Shown piece after piece: positions 28,689 to 38,239 of a stretch of DNA of 64,000 nt (position 1 is its first letter; each line of letters opens with the position of its first letter). This stretch comes from Arthrobacter cheniae. GTDB taxonomy: Bacteria > Actinomycetota > Actinomycetes > Actinomycetales > Micrococcaceae. The position numbers and the translations under genes are program-made. The stretch spans positions 62,001 to 126,000 of the forward strand of contig NZ_QZVT01000002.1 of assembly GCF_003602275.1 (NCBI RefSeq). The letters run 5' to 3'. The notes below the pieces were generated by a model, which saw only the letters and a program-made list of their open reading frames with translations, made no database searches and was not told the DNA's origin.

Positions 28689-29819
28689 TCAGCGGTTCCC
28701 GAGTCGCTCCCGCAGGCGCGCGAAGACGCCGGACCCGCTGCTGGCCAGCTGGCCGTCCGTGTATTCCTCGCCGCGGAGCTCGGCAAGCTTGCGCAGGAGC
28801 TCCTCCTGCTGGTGATCGACGTTGCGCGGCGTCTCCACGTTCAGGTGGATGCGGAGGTCTCCCCTGCCCTGGTTGCGGAGGTGCGTGACACCGAGACCTC
28901 GGAGCGTCAGGATCTCGCCGGACTGCGTCCCCGGCTTGATGGTCAGTTCCTGATCGCCGTCGTACGTGTCGAGGCGCACGGAGGTGCCGAGTGCAGCGGC
29001 AGTCATCGGGACGCTCAGCGTGACGTGCAGGTCGTCGCCATCGCGCAGGAAGGTGGAGTCGGTGTTGACGCGGATCTCGATGTAGAGGTCACCCTGCGGC
29101 CCTCCTGCTATGCCGGCTTCGCCCTGGCCGCCCAACTGGATGCGGGTACCGGTACTGACACCGGCGGGGACCTTGATCGTGAGGGTGCGGCGCGCGCGGA
29201 TTCGACCCTCGCCACTGCACTCATGGCAGGGGCTCGGGATCACGGTGCCGTAGCCCTGGCAGGTGCCACAGGGAGCGCTGGTCATGACCTGACCGAGGAT
29301 GGAGCGCACGGCGCGCTGCACCTGGCCGGAGCCACCGCAGATGTCACACGTGCGCGGCGACGTGCCGGGCTGGCAGCAGGATCCGTCACATGTGGGACAC
29401 ACTTCGGCGGTGTCGACCTCGATCTTCTTGTTGGTGCCGAAAACGGCGTCCTTGAGATCGATCCGGACGTTGATGAGCGCGTCCTGGCCGCGGCGCGTCC
29501 GGGATGGGGCCCCGCCCTGCTGCCCGCTGCCGCCGAAGAACGTCTCGAAGATGTCCTGGAAGGCGAAGCCCGAGCCCGAGTAGCCGGAACCGTATCCCGT
29601 GTCCGTCCCGTTCTCGTTGCCCGTGGTGTCGTAGACCCGGCGCTTCTGCGGGTCGGACAGCACCTCGTAGGCACGCGTGACGAGCTTGAACTCCTCGGCT
29701 GCGTCGTCTCCGGAGTTCACGTCCGGGTGGAGCTTGCGGGCGAGCTTGCGGTACGCCTTCTTGATTTCCTCCCCGGTCGCGCCCTGCGCCACACCGAGGA
29801 CCTCATAGTGATTACTCAC
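28689..29819 (-). CDS. dnaJ: Chaperone protein DnaJ
   Basis: This 376-residue type I J-protein stimulates DnaK ATPase and delivers substrates. It has the J domain (residues 1-68 with HPDVNSG), a Gly/Phe/Ser-rich linker (about 75-120), and a zinc domain with four cysteine pairs (CPTC, CDIC, CGTC, CHEC). The first pair is followed by DGSCCQPGT, the actinobacterial DnaJ2 variant of the CxxCxGxG repeat. The C-terminal substrate domains follow. It lies downstream of hrcA, so it is the HrcA-linked copy; a second copy with dnaK-grpE would be expected elsewhere. Confidence 0.97.
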   Translation of the reverse strand: MSNHYEVLGVAQGATGEEIKKAYRKLARKLHPDVNSGDDAAEEFKLVTRAYEVLSDPQKRRVYDTTGNENGTDTGYGSGYSGSGFAFQDIFETFFGGSGQQGGAPSRTRRGQDALINVRIDLKDAVFGTNKKIEVDTAEVCPTCDGSCCQPGTSPRTCDICGGSGQVQRAVRSILGQVMTSAPCGTCQGYGTVIPSPCHECSGEGRIRARRTLTIKVPAGVSTGTRIQLGGQGEAGIAGGPQGDLYIEIRVNTDSTFLRDGDDLHVTLSVPMTAAALGTSVRLDTYDGDQELTIKPGTQSGEILTLRGLGVTHLRNQGRGDLRIHLNVETPRNVDHQQEELLRKLAELRGEEYTDGQLASSGSGVFARLRERLGNR

Positions 29820-29894
29820 TCCTGCACATCACTTCCTGTTGGAAACTTCTGTCGTCTGCTCGCCGGCGAAACCGGCGGAGATGCGGGGACGCCG

Positions 29895-30908
29895 CTACTC
29901 CTCGAGGATCCTCGAGAGATAGCGGGCGACGGCGCGCACGGCGGCCATCGTCGTCGGGTAGTCCATCCGGGTGGGACCGAGGATGCCGAGCTTCGCACCG
30001 GCGTCCGGTCCGTAACCCGTCGCCACCACGGAAGCCCCGGACAGGCCACCGTAGGGATTCTCGCTTCCGATCCTGACCGAGATACCACGGGCGTCGTACT
30101 CCATCTCGGAGAGGAGCCGAAGCATGACGACCTGCTCCTCCAGTGCCTCGAGGATCGGACCGATACTGAGCGGGAAATCACCGGTGGACCGCGCGAGGTT
30201 GGCTGTTCCCGCCAACAGGATACGGTCCTCGCGGCCCAGGCCGGCAAGCTGCTCCAGCGCCTTGACGATCGTACCCCCGTGGGCCCTGAGGGCGGGGGGA
30301 AGCTGGGACAGTGCAACGCCGAGCTCGCCGGGGAGCGCCGAGAGCTTCACCCCGGACACGGCGGAGAGTATCCGCTGCTTGATCTCCGCGAGGTCGCCCT
30401 CCTGGATGTCGGGATGCGTGCGCACGATGCGCTGCTGCACCGTGCCGTTCGTGGCGATCAGCACGATCAGGATCTGCTGCGGTGCCAACAGGACGAACTC
30501 GATATGCCGCACCGAGGCACCTCCCGAGCGGGGGAACTGGACGACCGCGACCTGGTTGGTGAGCTGCGCGAGCAGCCGAACGGTCCTGTCCATGACGTCA
30601 TCGACGTCCTCCGCCCCCTCGAGCAGGGTCTGGATGGCCTTCTTCTCCGGCGCCGAGAGAGGCTTCACCTCGGAGATGCGGTCAACGAACAACCGGTAGC
30701 CCTTGTCCGTGGGGATGCGGCCTGAGCTCGTATGCGGAGCGGCGATCAGGCCCTCCTCCTCGAGGACGGCCATGTCATTGCGGATCGTCGCCGAGGAGAC
30801 CCCGAGGTGGTGACGGTCCACGAGGGCCTTGGAGCCGACGGGCTCCCGGGAATGGACGTAGTCCTCGACGATGGCCCGGAGTACCTCCAGGCGTCGCGGT
30901 TCACTCAC
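29895..30908 (-). CDS. hrcA: Heat-inducible transcription repressor HrcA
   Basis: HrcA represses class I heat-shock genes by binding CIRCE operators and is kept active by GroEL. The 337-residue protein begins with a winged helix-turn-helix (RRLEVLRAIVEDYVHSREPV, HHLGVSSATIRNDMAVLEEE), followed by the dimerisation GAF-like domain (HIEFVLLAPQQILIVLIATN). The start is GTG at 30908. A CIRCE element lies over its own promoter (30971-30999), giving autoregulation of hrcA-dnaJ-rsmE. Confidence 0.98.
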   Translation of the reverse strand: MSEPRRLEVLRAIVEDYVHSREPVGSKALVDRHHLGVSSATIRNDMAVLEEEGLIAAPHTSSGRIPTDKGYRLFVDRISEVKPLSAPEKKAIQTLLEGAEDVDDVMDRTVRLLAQLTNQVAVVQFPRSGGASVRHIEFVLLAPQQILIVLIATNGTVQQRIVRTHPDIQEGDLAEIKQRILSAVSGVKLSALPGELGVALSQLPPALRAHGGTIVKALEQLAGLGREDRILLAGTANLARSTGDFPLSIGPILEALEEQVVMLRLLSEMEYDARGISVRIGSENPYGGLSGASVVATGYGPDAGAKLGILGPTRMDYPTTMAAVRAVARYLSRILEE

Positions 30909-30970
30909 TCCTCAAGTCACCTCCGGGTTTGTTCCTACCTCACGATCAGGCTGTCCGGGTGGTTCCGAGC

Positions 30971-30999
30971 AGTTAGCACTCGACACACCCAAGTGCCAA
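30971..30999 (-). promoter_or_regulatory. CIRCE operator overlapping the hrcA promoter
   Basis: On the plus strand the arms are TTAGCACTC (30973-30981) and AAGTGCCAA (30991-30999) with a 9-nt spacer. This matches the CIRCE consensus TTAGCACTC-N9-GAGTGCTAA in 16 of 18 arm positions. Read towards hrcA, a -35-like TTGGCA (30994-30999) and a -10-like CTAACT (30971-30976) are 17 bp apart and lie within the operator, so HrcA would block RNA polymerase directly. Confidence 0.85.
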
Positions 31000-31085
31000 G
31001 TCTAGTACGTCCCCACCGATTGTTAGCATTGGCAACCCGGGCCGCGGCAGACCGTCGGAGCCCCTGTTGGAAGGACGCGCTCGGG

Positions 31086-31937
31086 ATGGACTACGGGTGG
31101 GGAGCACAGGACATCTCGGCTCCGAAGCGGGTCGACCTGCCCGATGTGCCTGTCGAGAAGGACATGGTCCTCGAGGATGTCCAGAGTGGCTTCGTCGGCG
31201 CGGTCGTTCGGGTCGAGAAGTCCGGGGGCCTGCACGTCATGGTGCTTGAGGACCGGCGGGGCAAGCAACGCAGCTTCCGGCTCGGCTACGGCTTCCTCCT
31301 CGACGGCAGGCCGATCCACGTCGTCGCCCCCGTCCTGGTGCCCGTTGCCGCCCCGACGCGAACGGCGTCCGGCAGTGTCCGGGTGGAAGGAGCCCGCGCG
31401 AGGACTGCCCGGGCGAGCAGGATCTGGGTCGAGGGCCAGCACGACGCCGAACTCGTGGAGAAGGTGTGGGGTGACGACCTACGGCTCGAGGGGATCGTCG
31501 TCGAACCGCTGCACGGCGTCGACGACCTCGAAGGGGCCGTCCGCGCCTTCGCACCCGGCCCCACGAGGAGGCTCGGGATCCTCGTCGACCACCTGCTGCC
31601 CGGGACCAAGGAGACGCGCATCGCGCAGAAGGCCATGACCGTGCCGGGTGCGCGGAATCATGTCCTCATCGTCGGACATCCCTACGTGGACGTGTGGCAA
31701 GCAGTGAAGCCGGGCGCCCTCGGCCTCGACGCCTGGCCCGTCGTGCCGCGCAACCAGGATTGGAAGACGGGTATCCTGGCCGGGCTCGGCTGGCCCCACC
31801 ACAACCAGGCCGCCGTCGCGCACGGGTGGAAGCGCATCCTCTCGAGCGTGAGCACCTACGCGGATCTCGAGCCGTCCCTGCTCGGTCGCGTCGAAGAAGT
31901 CATCGATTTCCTGACTGCGCCGCCTGGCGCAGCCTGA
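31086..31937 (+). CDS. DUF3097 family protein
   Basis: This 283-residue cytosolic protein is of a type found almost only in actinobacteria and has no known function. A first domain (about 15-90, FVGAVVRVEKSGGLHVMVLEDRRGK) is followed by a part that reads like a TOPRIM-type nuclease or ligase core: IWVEGQHDAELVEKVWGDDL, GILVDHLLPGTKE and VLIVGHPYVDVWQAV, with conserved Glu and Asp residues on strand ends. That similarity is an inference. The ATG at 31086 gives the usual family N-terminus (MDYGWGAQDISAP). It is divergent from hrcA, and DUF4870 follows after 79 bp. Confidence 0.88.
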   Translation: MDYGWGAQDISAPKRVDLPDVPVEKDMVLEDVQSGFVGAVVRVEKSGGLHVMVLEDRRGKQRSFRLGYGFLLDGRPIHVVAPVLVPVAAPTRTASGSVRVEGARARTARASRIWVEGQHDAELVEKVWGDDLRLEGIVVEPLHGVDDLEGAVRAFAPGPTRRLGILVDHLLPGTKETRIAQKAMTVPGARNHVLIVGHPYVDVWQAVKPGALGLDAWPVVPRNQDWKTGILAGLGWPHHNQAAVAHGWKRILSSVSTYADLEPSLLGRVEEVIDFLTAPPGAA

Positions 31938-32016
31938 GGCTTTGCAGTCGAGCCACCACGTATCCTTGAAGCACAGTCACGGCGGAGGAGTTCCGCCAGC
32001 CAGCAAAGGAATACCG

Positions 32017-32433
32017 TTGTCCAATACCGCCGACCACCAGCACCACGGACGGGGCGAGTCCCGACCCGCGTTCGAGGGCACGCCGGCCAACGCCCTCCCC
32101 CTCACGGCGTCCGAGGATCGCCAGTTCGCCACCCTGGCGCACTTCGGCGGGATCCTGGGCTTCATCCCGTCCCTGCTGATCTTCCTCATCTTCAAGGACC
32201 GCGGCCCGTTCACGGCGCAGGAGTCGAAGGAAGCGCTGAACTTCACGCTCCCGCCGACGATCCTCGCCCTCGTAGCCTGGTTGCTCTCACTCGTACCGGA
32301 GATCGGCGGCATCTTCGCCGTCCTCAATGCGCTGATCTGGGTCACGATCACGATCCTCTCGGTGAACGCAGGGATCCAGGTCAATCGCGGGCGGCCCTAC
32401 CGCTACGCCCTGAATCTGCGCCTGATCCGCTAG
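32017..32433 (+). CDS. DUF4870 family membrane protein
   Basis: This 138-residue protein has a His/Gly-rich N-terminus of about 40 residues and then the DUF4870 (Tic20-like) unit. Three hydrophobic segments (about 50-68, 83-104 and 106-130) surround the motif FKDRGPFTAQESKEALNF. The function is unknown; it is probably a small helical inner-membrane protein. TTG at 32017 is preferred because AAAGGA lies 7 nt before it; no ATG or GTG fits better. It is convergent with hemW. Confidence 0.85.
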   Translation: MSNTADHQHHGRGESRPAFEGTPANALPLTASEDRQFATLAHFGGILGFIPSLLIFLIFKDRGPFTAQESKEALNFTLPPTILALVAWLLSLVPEIGGIFAVLNALIWVTITILSVNAGIQVNRGRPYRYALNLRLIR

Positions 32434-32469
32434 GGGGCGTCAGGCCGAAGCCCGTTCGGTAGAACCAGT

Positions 32470-32486
32470 GAGAGCGGAGCGCTCTC
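32470..32486. terminator. Short hairpin between convergent DUF4870 and hemW
   Basis: GAGAGCG, three bases, CGCTCTC forms a 7-bp stem in the 105-bp gap between convergent genes. There is no U-tract, so the terminator call is tentative. Confidence 0.4.
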
Positions 32487-32538
32487 CTATCCCTGCGACA
32501 GGTCCTGTCCGTCAGGCAGGCGTGCGGGATCCTGTCAG

Positions 32539-33768
32539 TCAGTCGGGCAGGAGCCGGCGCACGACGGCGTCGGCCAGCAGTCGGCCCGTGAAGGTCAGGA
32601 TCACGCGGCCCGCGAAAGCGGCAGCAGGCTCTACGAGGCCATCGGCGATGAGCCCGGCAACGGCCTTCCTGCCCGACGGCGTCAGCGCGTCGGTGCCCAG
32701 ACCCTCCCGCAGACGGACTCGAAGCATGACGTCCTCGACGTAGCGATCGCCGGCGGACAGGACCTCCCTCCCCGCGGCAGGTGATCTGCCGTCGCCCAGA
32801 GCGTCGGCGTAGGCGCGTGGGTGCTTGACGTTCCACCAGCGGGTACCACCGACATGGGAGTGCGCCCCTGGGCCGGCACCCCACCAGTCACTTCCACGCC
32901 AGTACGCAAGGTTGTGACGGCACTCGTCGTCGGGCGTCCTCGCCCAGTTGCTCACCTCGTACCAGTGCAGGCCTCCGGCCGTCAGCATCTCCTCGGCGAG
33001 GGCATACTTGTCCGCGTGGTCGTCGTCGTCGATGGGCGGGACCTGTCCACGGCGGATGCGCGAGGCAAGCCGCGTCCCCTCCTCGATGATCAGGGCATAC
33101 GCGGAGATGTGGTCGGGACCGTAGGACAGTGCCGTGGACAGCGACGTCCGCCAGTCCTCGAGCGACTCACCGGGGGTGCCATAGATGAGGTCGAGGCTCA
33201 CCCTCAGCCCTGCCTCCCGGGCCCATTGCACCGCCTGCGGCACGCGTTCGGGCGAGTGCGTCCGGTCGAGCACGGCCAACACATGCGGCACTGCCGACTG
33301 CATACCGAAGGAGACGCGGGTGAAGCCGGCGTCTCGCAGGACCTTGAGCGAGTCCAGTGTGACGGAATCAGGATTTGCTTCCGTCGTCACCTCTGCGTCC
33401 GGCGTGAGCCCCCAGCGGTTCCGGGCGGACCGGAGGATCGCTGCGAGATCCTCGGCCGGAAGGAGGGTCGGCGTGCCACCGCCGAAGAAGACCGTGGACA
33501 GCGGCCGGGCGGGGACGCCCGAAGCCTCGAGTGCGCGTTCACCGAGCTCCAGCTCGGCAAGCACCGAGCCGGCATAGGCGTCCTGTGATGCGCCGCCACC
33601 CAACTCCGTCGCCGTATAGGTGTTGAAATCGCAGTAACCGCAGCGGACTGCGCAGAACGGGATATGGACGTAGAGACCGAAGTCCCGCGCTGCGGCGCCG
33701 CTTGCGGACTCCGGCGGCAGCACCCCGTCCTCGGGTGCCGGCAGGCCGAGCGGGAGGGCGCTAGGCAC
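32539..33768 (-). CDS. hemW: Radical SAM heme chaperone HemW
   Basis: HemW is a coproporphyrinogen oxidase-like radical SAM protein that binds heme and inserts it into respiratory enzymes. The 409-residue protein has YVHIPFCAVRCGYCDF, in which CxxxCxxC holds the 4Fe-4S cluster. It also has FFGGGTPTLL, TTEANPD, RVSFGMQS and SLDLIYGTPGE, as well as the C-terminal HemN_C part. The start is GTG at 33768 with GGAGG 6 nt upstream. It lies just downstream of lepA on the same strand, a conserved pair. Confidence 0.95.
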   Translation of the reverse strand: MPSALPLGLPAPEDGVLPPESASGAAARDFGLYVHIPFCAVRCGYCDFNTYTATELGGGASQDAYAGSVLAELELGERALEASGVPARPLSTVFFGGGTPTLLPAEDLAAILRSARNRWGLTPDAEVTTEANPDSVTLDSLKVLRDAGFTRVSFGMQSAVPHVLAVLDRTHSPERVPQAVQWAREAGLRVSLDLIYGTPGESLEDWRTSLSTALSYGPDHISAYALIIEEGTRLASRIRRGQVPPIDDDDHADKYALAEEMLTAGGLHWYEVSNWARTPDDECRHNLAYWRGSDWWGAGPGAHSHVGGTRWWNVKHPRAYADALGDGRSPAAGREVLSAGDRYVEDVMLRVRLREGLGTDALTPSGRKAVAGLIADGLVEPAAAFAGRVILTFTGRLLADAVVRRLLPD

Positions 33769-33795
33769 GACCCGCCTCCTTGGAACTGTTCGGCG

Positions 33796-35649
33796 TCACT
33801 TCTTGGATTTGTCCTTCGACTCGTCCGACGACAGAGCCGCGATGAAGGCTTCCTGGGGCACTTCCACGCGTCCGACCATCTTCATGCGCTTCTTGCCCTC
33901 CTTCTGCTTCTCGAGCAGCTTGCGCTTACGCGTGATGTCGCCGCCGTAGCACTTGGCGAGGACGTCCTTGCGGATCGCCCGAATGCTCTCGCGGGCGATG
34001 ATGCGCGCCCCGATGGCGGCCTGGATCGGCACCTCGAACTGCTGGCGCGGAATCAGCTCACGGAGCTTGCCCGTCATCATGACGCCATAGGCGTAGGCCT
34101 TGTCACGGTGGGTGATGGCGCTGAAAGCGTCCACCTGCTCGCCCTGCAGCAGGATGTCCACCTTCACGAGGTCGGCGACCTGGTCTCCGTCCGCCTTCCA
34201 GTCGAGCGATCCGTATCCGCGGGTCTTCGACTTCAACAGATCGAAGAAATCGAAGACGATCTCCGCCAGCGGGAGCCGGTACCTGATCTCGACCCGCTCC
34301 TCGGACAGGTAATCCATACCCCCGAGGACGCCCCGGCGCTGCTGGCACAGCTCCATGATGGCGCCGATGAACTCCGACGGCGCGAGGATCGTCGCGGACA
34401 CCATGGGTTCGCGTACCTCGGCGATCTTGCCGACGGGGTATTCGCTGGGATTGGTGACCTTCAATGCGCGCTTGTCCTCGAGGGTCACCTCGTACTCCAC
34501 GTTCGGTGCCGTTGAGATGAGGTCGAGGTTGTACTCGCGCTCCAGCCGCTCGCGGGTGATCTCGAGGTGCAGCAGGCCGAGGAAGCCGACACGGAAGCCG
34601 AATCCCAGCGCCGCCGACGTCTCGGGCTCGTACACGAGGGCGGCGTCGTTCAGGGTGAACTTGTCCAGGGCGTCACGCAGCACCGGGTAGTCGGTGCCGT
34701 CGAGCGGGTAGAGACCCGAGAAGACCATGGGTTTCGGATCCTGGTACCCGCCCAGGGAGGTGGCAGCCGGCTTGGCCAGGTTCGTGACGGTGTCGCCGAC
34801 CTTGGACTGGCGGACGTCCTTCACACCCGTGATGAGGTAACCGACCTCGCCCACGCCGAGGCCCTTGGACGGCTTCGGCTCGGGCGAACTTACGCCGATC
34901 TCGAGCAGTTCGTGGCTCGCCCGGGTGGACATCATCTGGATGCGCTCTCGCGGGCTGAGCTTGCCGTCGACGACCCGCACGTAGGTGACGACGCCGCGGT
35001 ACGTGTCGTACACGGAGTCGAAGATCATGGCACGGGCAGGAGCATTCGGGTCACCGGTCGGCGCGGGAAGATCGCGCACGATTTTGTCCATGAGAGCCTC
35101 GACGCCGACTCCTGTCTTGCCGGACACCATGAGGACGTCCTCGGGCTCGCCGCCGATGAGGCTCGCCAATTCTGCCGCGTATTTCTCGGGCTGGGCAGCA
35201 GGGAGGTCGATCTTGTTGAGTACCGGGATGATGGCGAGGTTGTTTTCCATCGCCAGGTACAGGTTGGCCAGTGTCTGCGCCTCGATACCCTGCGCCGCAT
35301 CCACCAGCAGGACCGCGCCCTCGCAGGCGGCGAGGGACCGCGAGACCTCGTACGTGAAGTCCACATGGCCCGGTGTGTCGATCATGTTGAGGGCGTAGGC
35401 CGTGCCGTCGACTTCCCAGGGAAGGCGAACGGCCTGCGACTTGATGGTGATGCCGCGCTCCCGCTCGATGTCCATCCGGTCCAGGTACTGCGCCTTCATG
35501 TCCCGCTGCTCGACGGCCCCCGTGAGCTGGAGCATCCGGTCGGCCAGGGTGGACTTCCCGTGATCGATGTGGGCGATGATGCAGAAATTCCTGATGATCG
35601 CCGGATCGGTGGCGGCAGGCACCGGCGCGGTGCGGGCCATGGGTGACAC
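33796..35649 (-). CDS. lepA: Elongation factor 4
   Basis: LepA (EF4) is a translational GTPase that acts on ribosomes during initiation or 30S assembly and under stress. The 617-residue protein has G1 [20 protein letters not shown]3 DTPGHVDF and G4 NKIDLP. The EF4-specific C-terminal domain is present ([24 protein letters not shown]). The start is probably GTG at 35649, because GAGGAAC lies 6 nt upstream; an ATG three codons later is the alternative. It is followed by hemW and divergent from the PemK-like gene. Confidence 0.98.
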   Translation of the reverse strand: MSPMARTAPVPAATDPAIIRNFCIIAHIDHGKSTLADRMLQLTGAVEQRDMKAQYLDRMDIERERGITIKSQAVRLPWEVDGTAYALNMIDTPGHVDFTYEVSRSLAACEGAVLLVDAAQGIEAQTLANLYLAMENNLAIIPVLNKIDLPAAQPEKYAAELASLIGGEPEDVLMVSGKTGVGVEALMDKIVRDLPAPTGDPNAPARAMIFDSVYDTYRGVVTYVRVVDGKLSPRERIQMMSTRASHELLEIGVSSPEPKPSKGLGVGEVGYLITGVKDVRQSKVGDTVTNLAKPAATSLGGYQDPKPMVFSGLYPLDGTDYPVLRDALDKFTLNDAALVYEPETSAALGFGFRVGFLGLLHLEITRERLEREYNLDLISTAPNVEYEVTLEDKRALKVTNPSEYPVGKIAEVREPMVSATILAPSEFIGAIMELCQQRRGVLGGMDYLSEERVEIRYRLPLAEIVFDFFDLLKSKTRGYGSLDWKADGDQVADLVKVDILLQGEQVDAFSAITHRDKAYAYGVMMTGKLRELIPRQQFEVPIQAAIGARIIARESIRAIRKDVLAKCYGGDITRKRKLLEKQKEGKKRMKMVGRVEVPQEAFIAALSSDESKDKSKK

Positions 35650-35887
35650 GTGCGTTCCTCACTTTTACGGGACAGGGTCCGGCATGCTGCAACCAACCGG
35701 GCCGCCCTCGTGGACAACCGGCGCTGGTCCGCGCCGTTTCGCTTCCCTTAGTCTCCCACGACGCCGGACAGCCCCGGCAATCGGGCAGGATCACCGACCT
35801 GACGATCTCGGGCACTCCCGACCCGAACATGGCGTGCTGCCCGGCTCCCCGACCTTAGCTCCCCCTGGTTCCGGGAGCCGCTATCGC

Positions 35888-35893
35888 TAGGAT
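35888..35893 (+). promoter_or_regulatory. -10 box, leaderless PemK-like gene
   Basis: TAGGAT with a 6-nt spacer precedes the ATG at 35900. This is the same spacing as at the other leaderless starts of the window. Confidence 0.5.
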
Positions 35894-35899
35894 CACTGC

Positions 35900-36433
35900 A
35901 TGGCGATCACTCTCCGCTCCGTCCTGTCGCTCGCCGGTCGCGTGGTCCGCGCCGTCAGCAGCACGTCCGCACCCCCGGCCGACCGGCAGCCCGCGGGCAG
36001 ACGCCCGGCCACCGGCAGGGCGTCGTCCCCCTCCCCCCAGCAGCCGGCGTCGCGACGGCAGAAGGCGGTTATCGCCTACTCACCCTCCGCGGACGGCAAT
36101 CCGGACCCGGGCGAGATCGTCTGGACCTGGGTGCCCTACGAGGACGATCCGACCCAGGGCAAGGACCGGCCGGTGCTCCTCATCGGAACATCCGGGAAGA
36201 CACTGCTCGGTCTGATGCTGACGAGCCGCGACCGCAACAACTCGCGCAGCCACGATGACCGCTACATCGACATCGGCACCGGGGCCTGGGACCGGCAGGG
36301 ACGCCCGAGCGAGGTCAGAACCGACCGCGTACTGCGCCTCGCCCTGGCCGATATACGGCGTGAAGGTGCCGTGCTTCCACGCGGGCAGTTCGAACAGGTG
36401 ATTGCGGCCGTACCCGACGACCTCCTCGGGTAG
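35900..36433 (+). CDS. PemK/MazF-like protein without adjacent antitoxin
   Basis: This 177-residue protein has a basic, Pro/Ser/Arg-rich N-terminal extension of about 65 residues and then a PemK-like domain. GEIVWTWVPYEDDPTQGKDR carries the usual G-x-V start and KxRP-type loop (KDRPVLLIG), followed by LGLMLTSRDRN, YIDIGTGAWD and VRTDRVLRL. MazF/PemK proteins are mRNA interferases, but this conserved actinobacterial copy beside lepA and rpsT has no antitoxin gene next to it. A housekeeping RNA-related role is as likely as toxicity. The start is supported by a -10 box. Confidence 0.82.
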   Translation: MAITLRSVLSLAGRVVRAVSSTSAPPADRQPAGRRPATGRASSPSPQQPASRRQKAVIAYSPSADGNPDPGEIVWTWVPYEDDPTQGKDRPVLLIGTSGKTLLGLMLTSRDRNNSRSHDDRYIDIGTGAWDRQGRPSEVRTDRVLRLALADIRREGAVLPRGQFEQVIAAVPDDLLG

Positions 36434-36517
36434 CCGTTTCCGGTGGCCGCGACCTGCCTGCACCTGCGGCTCACGCCCCGCCAGAATGCAGCGCAGGTCC
36501 GGTTTCCCGCGGGTTTC

Positions 36518-36526
36518 TGGTAACCT
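36518..36526 (+). promoter_or_regulatory. Extended -10 promoter of rpsT
   Basis: TGG followed by TAACCT forms an extended -10 element. Transcription would start near 36533 and give a leader of about 125 nt before rpsT. Confidence 0.45.
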
Positions 36527-36532
36527 TGACAG

Positions 36533-36658
36533 CTGTGTGTCCGCGCAGGTCTCCGGGCACTTTGGCCGATCACCACACGGTATCCCCACGCCGCTCAGTC
36601 TTCGGTTGGCCGAAATACCCTCACGACCCAGTCCGCAATACAAAGAAAGTTCTCATAC
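36533..36658 (+). promoter_or_regulatory. 5' leader of rpsT
   Basis: This leader of about 125 nt is predicted from the upstream extended -10 box. It includes a small hairpin (TTCGG, four bases, CCGAA, at 36601-36614). Leaders of ribosomal protein genes often bind their own product, so autogenous control by S20 is possible, but I recognise no known motif. Confidence 0.35.
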
Positions 36659-36919
36659 GTGGCAAATATCAAGTCCCAGAAGAAGCGCATCCTCACCAAC
36701 GAAAAGGCGAGGCAGCGCAACAACTCGGTCAGGTCCGAGTTGAAGACCGCCATCCGCGCCGTGAACACGGCCGTCGAAGGTGCTGACAAGGATGCTGCCG
36801 CGACGGCTCTGCAGGCAGCCAGCCGCAAGCTCGATAAGGCCGTCAGCAAGGGTGTGCTGCACAGGAACAACGCAGCCAACCGCAAGTCCGCGATCTCCAA
36901 GAAGGTCAACGCGCTCTAA
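36659..36919 (+). CDS. rpsT: 30S ribosomal protein S20
   Basis: S20 binds the 5' domain of 16S rRNA and takes part in early 30S assembly. The 86-residue basic, helical protein begins [20 protein letters not shown] and ends in [13 protein letters not shown], typical of the family. The start is GTG at 36659. It is convergent with holA, with a strong hairpin after its stop. Confidence 0.98.
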   Translation: MANIKSQKKRILTNEKARQRNNSVRSELKTAIRAVNTAVEGADKDAAATALQAASRKLDKAVSKGVLHRNNAANRKSAISKKVNAL

Positions 36920-36937
36920 GCTGCGGATCCTCCGATG

Positions 36938-36967
36938 AAGGGCCGGCTCCATTCGGGGCCGGCCCTT
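36938..36967 (+). terminator. Terminator of rpsT
   Basis: A perfect 10-bp stem (AAGGGCCGGC with GCCGGCCCTT) and a 10-nt loop begin about 18 nt after the rpsT stop. The tail is not U-rich. Confidence 0.75.
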
Positions 36968-37103
36968 CGTCATGAGAGCAGCACTCAGGGGTGCGAGTAC
37001 CTCCATGCTGCAGGGACGCTCCTCTCTGGCTGCAGGAACGACGAAGCAGGACGGGTCTCGCCCGAGGAGCCGCAGTGCCCTCCACGCACCTCGGGGGTGG
37101 GGT

Positions 37104-38117
37104 TCAGCTGTCCCCGAGGGCTATCACGGTCACTGCCCGCTCGACGGCGTACACGGGATCCCGGGACTCGCCTTTCACCTGGGCGTCGGCTTCCGCGAGA
37201 GCGCGGATACAGCGTGCCAGTGCGTCGGAGCTGAAGCGCTGTGCCTCCTTCCGTGCCTGATCGACCTGCCATGGAGCCATGCCCAACTCCTTGGCCAACT
37301 GCATGGAAGAACCCCGCACCCCGTGCACCTTCGCGACGGCCCGCACCTTCATGGCGAGTGCTGCGACGATCGGCACAGGGTCCGCGCCCGTGGCGAGCGC
37401 ATGGCGGAGCATCGACAGTGCCTGCGCGGTTCGTCCGGCCAGTGCCGCGTCGGCGACCTTGAAGCCGGTCGCCTCGATCCGGCCTCCGTAGTATTTCTCG
37501 ACCGACTCGACGGTGACATCTCCCGCTGTGTCCGCGGTCAGCTGCTGGCAGGCTGCTGCCAGTTCCGGCAGCTGCGAGCCCACGGCGGCAACGAGCGCGC
37601 GGACGGCATCAGGTTCTATCCGCCTCCGCGCGAGCCGGAATTCGGTGGAGACGAACTCGGCCTTCTCGGCGTCCTTCTTCAGGGGCTGACAGTCGACGAC
37701 GGTTGCGTGAGTGGCCTTGATCGCGTCCAGAAGCTTCTTCCCGCGATTGCCACCCGAATGGCGCATGACCAGGACGACGTCCGGCGCCGGATCGGACAGG
37801 TATGCGAGCGCGTCGATTAGAAAGGCATCGTTCATCTGTGCCAGACCCGACGCCTCGATGACCTTCCAGTCACCAAAAAGCGATGGACTGGCGTGCATTG
37901 TCAGTGTGCCGGCCTCGTAGGCGCCCGCATCGAACCTGACGAGTTCCACGTCGGGTTGTGCGGTACGCACCTGATGACGGATCGCTTCCGCGGCCTTCGA
38001 CGCGAGATAGTCCTCGGGCCCGGACAGCAGGACGACGGCGGCGGGCCGGACATCACGCCAGGATGCCGGCTGCTGGCCTCCGCCGGTGGTGCGGCCGGCC
38101 GTATGTCTCGTTGCCAT
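37104..38117 (-). CDS. holA: DNA polymerase III subunit delta
   Basis: The delta subunit opens the beta clamp as part of the clamp loader. The 337-residue protein fits the family: AAVVLLSGPEDYLASKAAEAI at the N-terminal AAA-like domain, SPSLFGDWKVIEAS, and LVMRHSGGNRGKKLLDAIK. The helical collar domain has LSMLRHALATGADPVPIVAALA and a C-terminus with DPVYAVERAVTVIA. As usual for delta, no Walker A motif is present. It lies downstream of comEC, the conserved comEA-comEC-holA order. Confidence 0.95.
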   Translation of the reverse strand: MATRHTAGRTTGGGQQPASWRDVRPAAVVLLSGPEDYLASKAAEAIRHQVRTAQPDVELVRFDAGAYEAGTLTMHASPSLFGDWKVIEASGLAQMNDAFLIDALAYLSDPAPDVVLVMRHSGGNRGKKLLDAIKATHATVVDCQPLKKDAEKAEFVSTEFRLARRRIEPDAVRALVAAVGSQLPELAAACQQLTADTAGDVTVESVEKYYGGRIEATGFKVADAALAGRTAQALSMLRHALATGADPVPIVAALAMKVRAVAKVHGVRGSSMQLAKELGMAPWQVDQARKEAQRFSSDALARCIRALAEADAQVKGESRDPVYAVERAVTVIALGDS

Positions 38118-38239
38118 GGAGCGCTGTTCCTTTCGAAGAATCGATACCTACTGTTTCATGGCATCGACCTGCCACGAAAAGCCGTCCGTGCCGACGGTCG
38201 GATCGCCGCTCGGACAGCTCATTCCAGGTCCCGAACAGC

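Noticed and set aside
28812-30725. 637-codon open frame on the plus strand across dnaJ and hrcA
   Set aside because: It is the antisense shadow of two well-supported genes, with a composition typical of high-GC antisense frames and no family signature.
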